From Rotaria socialis (taxonomy: Eukaryota > Rotifera > Eurotatoria > Philodinida > Philodinidae): a stretch of DNA of 64,000 nucleotides. Position 1 is the first letter of the stretch, and every line of letters starts with the position of its first letter. Made by a program: the position numbers and the translations under genes. The notes under the pieces were generated by a model. It saw nothing but the letters and a program-made list of their open reading frames with translations. It had not been told where the DNA came from and made no database searches. Positions 61,501 through 64,000 of this stretch are shown here, piece after piece. Location of the stretch: the NCBI GenBank assembly GCA_905331475.1, contig CAJNYU010001979.1, forward strand, positions 1-64,000. Direction: 5' to 3'.

Positions 61501-61602
61501 CAACGACTAGCTACTCCTGAAAAACCACCAAAATGTGTTCTTTGTCGACAATTAATCGCAGATACAATGGAAGACAGCGATAGTAATACCTACATGTCAT
61601 GA
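58582..61602 (+). CDS. GTPase-protein kinase-RING fusion protein (intronless)
   Basis: One uninterrupted frame of 1006 residues. Residues about 70-360 are a dynamin-superfamily-like GTPase: P-loop GYNSSGKT (80-87), DTPG (210-213) and TKAD (274-277). Helical residues 370-680 contain a hydrophobic hairpin (about 549-580) like a membrane-inserting segment. Residues about 687-935 are a protein kinase with VAK lysine K717, HRDIKAQN (D811), DFG (829-831) and APE (849-851); the glycine loop is degenerate (ISRGSF). Residues 945-988 are a C3HC4 RING finger (C945, C948, C960, H962, C966, C969, C985, C988), implying E3 ubiquitin ligase activity. The kinase appears catalytically complete. DSTYK-like invertebrate proteins share GTPase-kinase architecture. 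No intron in 3 kb contrasts with its spliced neighbours and suggests a retrocopy or acquired gene. A role in innate defence or membrane signalling is only inferred. Confidence 0.9.
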   Translation: MNNNEVIKNIIQSNSTIKQSTMATVSQFLALHKEFTDQIDLSYTRLSTIKDVVDIFLPSDKMKILNEFKTFEEVQLAVCGYNSSGKTSFLHHFLGKGSFLPAGKGAVTARIVKFSYAPAEEARLLVQGGGFHSPATKNLIDLSPYFLSTNQMTTQQKRENAKDLKDKIAGELARPKDYGPFSKEFAEWASDFIEIYIPSPVLELGITVYDTPGFHFGDDPILVENLKDLIRARRPSLIFLYDNETVSEDSKKCFDALKLSIQEIAAVGIFFLNTKADISTVLRDAGIDELPEQEEINVLLQKERVDRYSLLRNVSGMSSGLPDKLNDCDCFDIFSVEGPEHPMEQTMKKSAIDRIVTFAAKYNLQNTKQVSHIILNTITTFFDFVLVTNRRSKEEWEKLQQEAFRWADDFFEKYSSHLESIAEDAQVQLPIEFRKHRNDFIERAKEYAVHGVWSTGCDPLSNEYDRYQEAIHGKLFLEGLISQTVTDEIVKPTLNKIVEKTSSRIKTEITQHGRLPNKCSKNELIMAVYRDFLYTIGNIGDKTFDIVDILNYAVGIIFFPVGVVYLIAAAPIVAVWALSGFIARKLTKLKPSEELKILNKIEHQLIDVEHNLATCGDRIKKSVQKWLSENKKQFKQKVKNYFKLAMKTINHRKEAYILARTFAGQFARIECRLKANIDLAIHHGVKPDINIGEEISRGSFFSIHHASWDTEEPLVAKIILDPIAHPDMAYMEAHFHRSVTDLNIEHVVPLRYLYEEENKKLFILLHRYPSSLHDYLRDHMAEVTIDKSIQIVLDITRVVAHMHNYELVHRDIKAQNILLDNNLQVFLADFGTCQHGTENSTVIGARPLAPELTVESNHDFTYQGSGADVYALGVLMYVVAPKPIYYPITQPIIQAHIDTLVNIPNSYITLMRRCLLTEAKSRPTAHVVVNELEMIADQIANSKPCLQCFDRLRYARCLPCRHKTLCNICFNEMQRLATPEKPPKCVLCRQLIADTMEDSDSNTYMS

Positions 61603-61696
61603 AAAATGCATTAACACTTTTTTCATCATCTTATTAAAGCTTGAACTGAAACGGATTTTTCACCGCTTTAATTATTTTTATGTCGTACGTCCTCTA

Positions 61697-61706
61697 AATA
61701 AATAAA
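61697..61706 (+). terminator. Poly(A) signal of the fusion gene
   Basis: Two overlapping AATAAA motifs about 95 bases after the stop codon. Confidence 0.55.
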
Positions 61707-61888
61707 CAAGAGATACACTCATTTTTCCATGGCTTGAGTACTTTTGTGTGCTCTACTCTAATGTATATGGCCACCATCAAAGCAAAAGGTTCCATAGTAT
61801 ATGAGCCCATAGCTATATAGTTTGTGAAACATGATTTAAAATTAGTGTTGAAGTATATATGATAGAAATATGCACCCCTACAGACTGT

Positions 61889-61931
61889 TACAGAGAAATT
61901 AATTAATTCTTTATTAGTTAATTTCTCTGTA
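61889..61931. repeat. Perfect 14-bp inverted repeat (hairpin)
   Basis: TACAGAGAAATTAA (61889-61902) and its exact reverse complement (61918-61931) surround a 15-base loop. It lies downstream of the fusion gene, in a tract with several CAGAC/GTCTG words. Confidence 0.7.
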
Positions 61932-62675
61932 GCGGTGTTTGATGGCCTGTGGAACACACTGTAACGGTCTGTGATGCTCTATAGCGACTCCATGCATTAT
62001 AATACAGACCGTGGCAGAGAAGCTTCAAAGATCATCACAGACTGGCAGAAAAGTTGCTAAGACTCACAGACCATGGTAGATCGGTTTCAGCAACGGAGTT
62101 TCATCGTGTTTCACATTTTAATTCTACAGAGATTCCGCTAACAGCTTTTTATGAAGATCAGACAATAAAAGTGAGTAAGATGACGATACCATAGTGAAGA
62201 AACCTTCTCAACACAAAACTTTTGATTTTACAGATTATCCATAATATATGGAGGTCTTTAGAAAGACCTTGTTAACACAGTCCCCTTAGGTTAATCTTTG
62301 ACGCTCGTATATATTTTGTAGACTAGCTAAGATGATGTAAAATATCTCAAGTAAGAAATGAACCTTATTTTCTAAAACGTATAATAAGTTCATAAACTAT
62401 TTGTTCATGCATGTAATTAGATGATGGTTTAGTTGTTTACTGGTGCCTTTAACAGTGGTAGAGTCTAGTTGCTAGTGTTTGTAATGGGAAGTCATTTCTT
62501 GTTTAAATAGTCTGCCATGAAAAAAAGAGAGTATAGATATGCATCTAAGACTTCATTAACATTCATACACTGGCCCTTTCATCTATATTTGAAACATTTT
62601 AATATTCAGATAGAAACACAATTGACTCGATGACGATACTACTGTTTAATTTTAAAAGAATTGATAATATTTTCT

Positions 62676-63365
62676 TTATTCCTCCTGTAGTATTTTATCG
62701 ATTGTTTCTGTATTAGTTTGTTTAATTTGATTAAGTCGTCGTTTACGAGCATTAATCATTCCTGAGAGCGTTCGACAGTTAGATTCTTCATCGTATATAC
62801 AGTCACATTTCTCCTTATGTAAAATACATCTAGATAGAAGTTTGACTTCATCTAGCGTCATGTTGAGATGAATAACAGCAATATGCTCGTCTAATGATCC
62901 ACTTTTCCATGCATCAATACAACATTCATGTGGAGCATCACGGTGAAATGTTACATCTTCGCCCGATGTGCCGTTTAGACCACGGTGCTTCATGGTAAAT
63001 TCTTGAAAGCGAATGGGCGATTGACGCTCGATGTATGGACCTTCAATATGCCAATCATTCACCTGACGCATCACCCACAATCGACGATTGTCAACACTCC
63101 ACAAATGACCTTCATGTCTGAACACACGAATAGGTGGTAATCGAGATAAATCCATGAAATTATATTTTACAGCAAAATATACTTCGAATACTGTCATGTG
63201 CTTTGTATTACCAAATGTCGGATGAATACGAAGATGTGTAAAACGAATGGAAGGAAGTTGATCAAAAGTGACGGACTCCGCCGAAGGATGATAGAGGTGA
63301 TCCAAAGCAAGCAGTGCATTTCTCTCTTTACGTGCACGCACTGCACGCTTACGACCATTCGGCAT
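62676..63365 (-). CDS. ParB/sulfiredoxin-like 'DNRRLW' protein (intronless)
   Basis: A single frame of 229 residues starting at a good ATG. After a basic N-terminus (GRKRAVRARKER) comes IRFTHLRIHPTFGN, then LPPIRVFRHEGHLWSVDNRR followed by LWVMRQ. A 'PPI.V' strand followed by a DNRRLW-type motif resembles the ParB/sulfiredoxin-fold nucleotide-binding loop of small eukaryotic orphan proteins. The second half has HECCIDAW and paired cysteines (CILHKEKCDC), perhaps a metal site, and a basic helical end. No signal or membrane segment. Biochemical role unknown: ParB-fold proteins include CTPases, nucleases and reductases, and which applies here cannot be told. It is intronless, like its convergent neighbour. 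Confidence 0.7.
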   Translation of the reverse strand: MPNGRKRAVRARKERNALLALDHLYHPSAESVTFDQLPSIRFTHLRIHPTFGNTKHMTVFEVYFAVKYNFMDLSRLPPIRVFRHEGHLWSVDNRRLWVMRQVNDWHIEGPYIERQSPIRFQEFTMKHRGLNGTSGEDVTFHRDAPHECCIDAWKSGSLDEHIAVIHLNMTLDEVKLLSRCILHKEKCDCIYDEESNCRTLSGMINARKRRLNQIKQTNTETIDKILQEE

Positions 63366-63881
63366 GATGTTGTTAATATTTGAGAACGAAAACAGGTAAA
63401 TGCATCGTCACGAAAATTTCTTTTAATATTTATAAACAAATGTACATATTGCGAAAGGCATGACTCATGCAGATTTCTACGAAATTTTAATGGGGATGTT
63501 AATATAGGCTAGTGGCAAATTGACAAATATTATTGCTTCTAGCGATAAGTTTTCTTTGATTTTTTATTCAGAGAGCTTCCATAGCACGTATTTCATCCGG
63601 CTGATCGGAGAAGTATACTAGTGTGGATGTGGATGTAAGAGTTCTCTCACACCCACACCCTCGATGATCAAATGATGATGTTCATTCTCTTTTAAAGCAA
63701 TTTATGAAATCATGCGAAAATAAATTCAAATACGTTTTAAAAGGAATGGATGACGAGTAAAAATGAGTAAACAGGTATTATTTCTAGCTTTACAGCTATT
63801 TTAAAGCCACAACTCCGTGTATAGATCAATATTTTGCACAAGTCTTTTTTATGATATTGTTGCTCAAGTAAAAATATTTTG
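63366..63881. other. 5' flank of the DNRRLW gene
   Basis: No gene recognised. It contains an imperfect hairpin near 63620-63662 (GTGTGGATGTGGA against TCACACCCACACCC) with a short run similar to the bdelloid telomere unit TGTGGG. Confidence 0.45.
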
Positions 63882-64000
63882 ATGCGTTCAAGTTGGTGTG
63901 ATGATGGTTATGCAACTCATTTAGCTCTATTACAAATGAGTATATGTCAATTAAATGACGTGACATTAAATCGTACCTTCAATCAAAAGCAATTGAAAAA
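63882..64000 (+). CDS. Possible 5' end of a gene cut by the window end
   Basis: From an ATG at 63882 the frame is open to the last base (MRSSWCDDGYATHLALL ... DVTLNRTFNQKQLKK) with codon use like the neighbouring genes. It is too short to identify and the true start or a preceding exon may lie upstream. Confidence 0.35.
   Translation, partial: MRSSWCDDGYATHLALLQMSICQLNDVTLNRTFNQKQLK

Larger units (their letters stand above)
61603..62675. other. Convergent spacer downstream of the fusion gene
   Basis: It holds the 3'UTR and the hairpin. Bases 61880-62080 repeat words such as cagactg, cggtctgtg and cacagac in both orientations, suggesting an old repeat, but no element boundary could be set. 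Confidence 0.45.

Noticed and set aside
63620..63662. TGTGGG-like run as an interstitial telomere repeat
   Set aside because: Only about two imperfect units; the hairpin explains it equally well.
1..64000. CRISPR arrays, tRNA and rRNA genes
   Set aside because: No regularly spaced direct repeats, no cloverleaf with consensus T-arm, and no rRNA-like tract were found; simple repeats are microsatellites.

Overview
The window looks like nuclear DNA of a small-genome metazoan, most likely a bdelloid rotifer (a Rotaria- or Adineta-like animal). This is inferred from the AT-rich composition, coding exons split by many very short introns (about 45-110 nt, GT..AG), clearly animal gene families (VDAC, MDH1B, an Id-type HLH, DLGAP, a collagen XV/XVIII-like protein with endostatin), and several short DNA-transposon relics. 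No bacterial operons, CRISPR arrays, rRNA or tRNA genes were seen. Exon boundaries were worked out by hand from GT..AG sites and reading phase. Where all exons sum to an uninterrupted frame this is stated.

Left part (1-16.4 kb): the 3' end of one phytanoyl-CoA dioxygenase-like gene and a complete tandem copy; a small Id/extramacrochaetae-type HLH gene (minus strand); a gene-poor stretch carrying a 1.1-kb hAT-type element and a 213-bp hAT-type MITE, both with perfect 8-bp target duplications; then an alpha-1,3-fucosyltransferase whose single long intron carries another MITE; then a 0.77-kb inverted-repeat element.

Middle (16.4-34.5 kb), gene-dense: an uncharacterised 504-residue protein (+), a secreted chitin-binding protein (-), an uncharacterised 255-residue protein (-), VDAC (-) and MDH1B (+) sharing a 297-bp divergent promoter, a low-complexity P/H/Q/N-rich protein (+), and a very short multiplexin-type collagen (-) whose stop codon lies 8 bp from that of its convergent neighbour.

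Right part (34.9-64 kb): a 7-kb DLGAP/SAPAP scaffold gene (-) with two candidate internal first exons; a 0.55-kb foldback palindrome; an orphan 502-residue protein that looks like a transcription regulator; about 5.8 kb with no recognisable gene; a type I membrane receptor (SUEL lectin + CUB + TM) whose tail has an ITAM-type double tyrosine motif; an intronless 1006-residue GTPase-kinase-RING fusion; an intronless gene with a DNRRLW motif of ParB/sulfiredoxin-like character; and the start of a possible gene running off the end.

The most interesting items are the GTPase-kinase-RING fusion and, 0.8 kb upstream on the same strand, the ITAM-bearing lectin receptor. Together they resemble sensing and signalling components of an innate recognition system, though a functional link between them is only inference from proximity.
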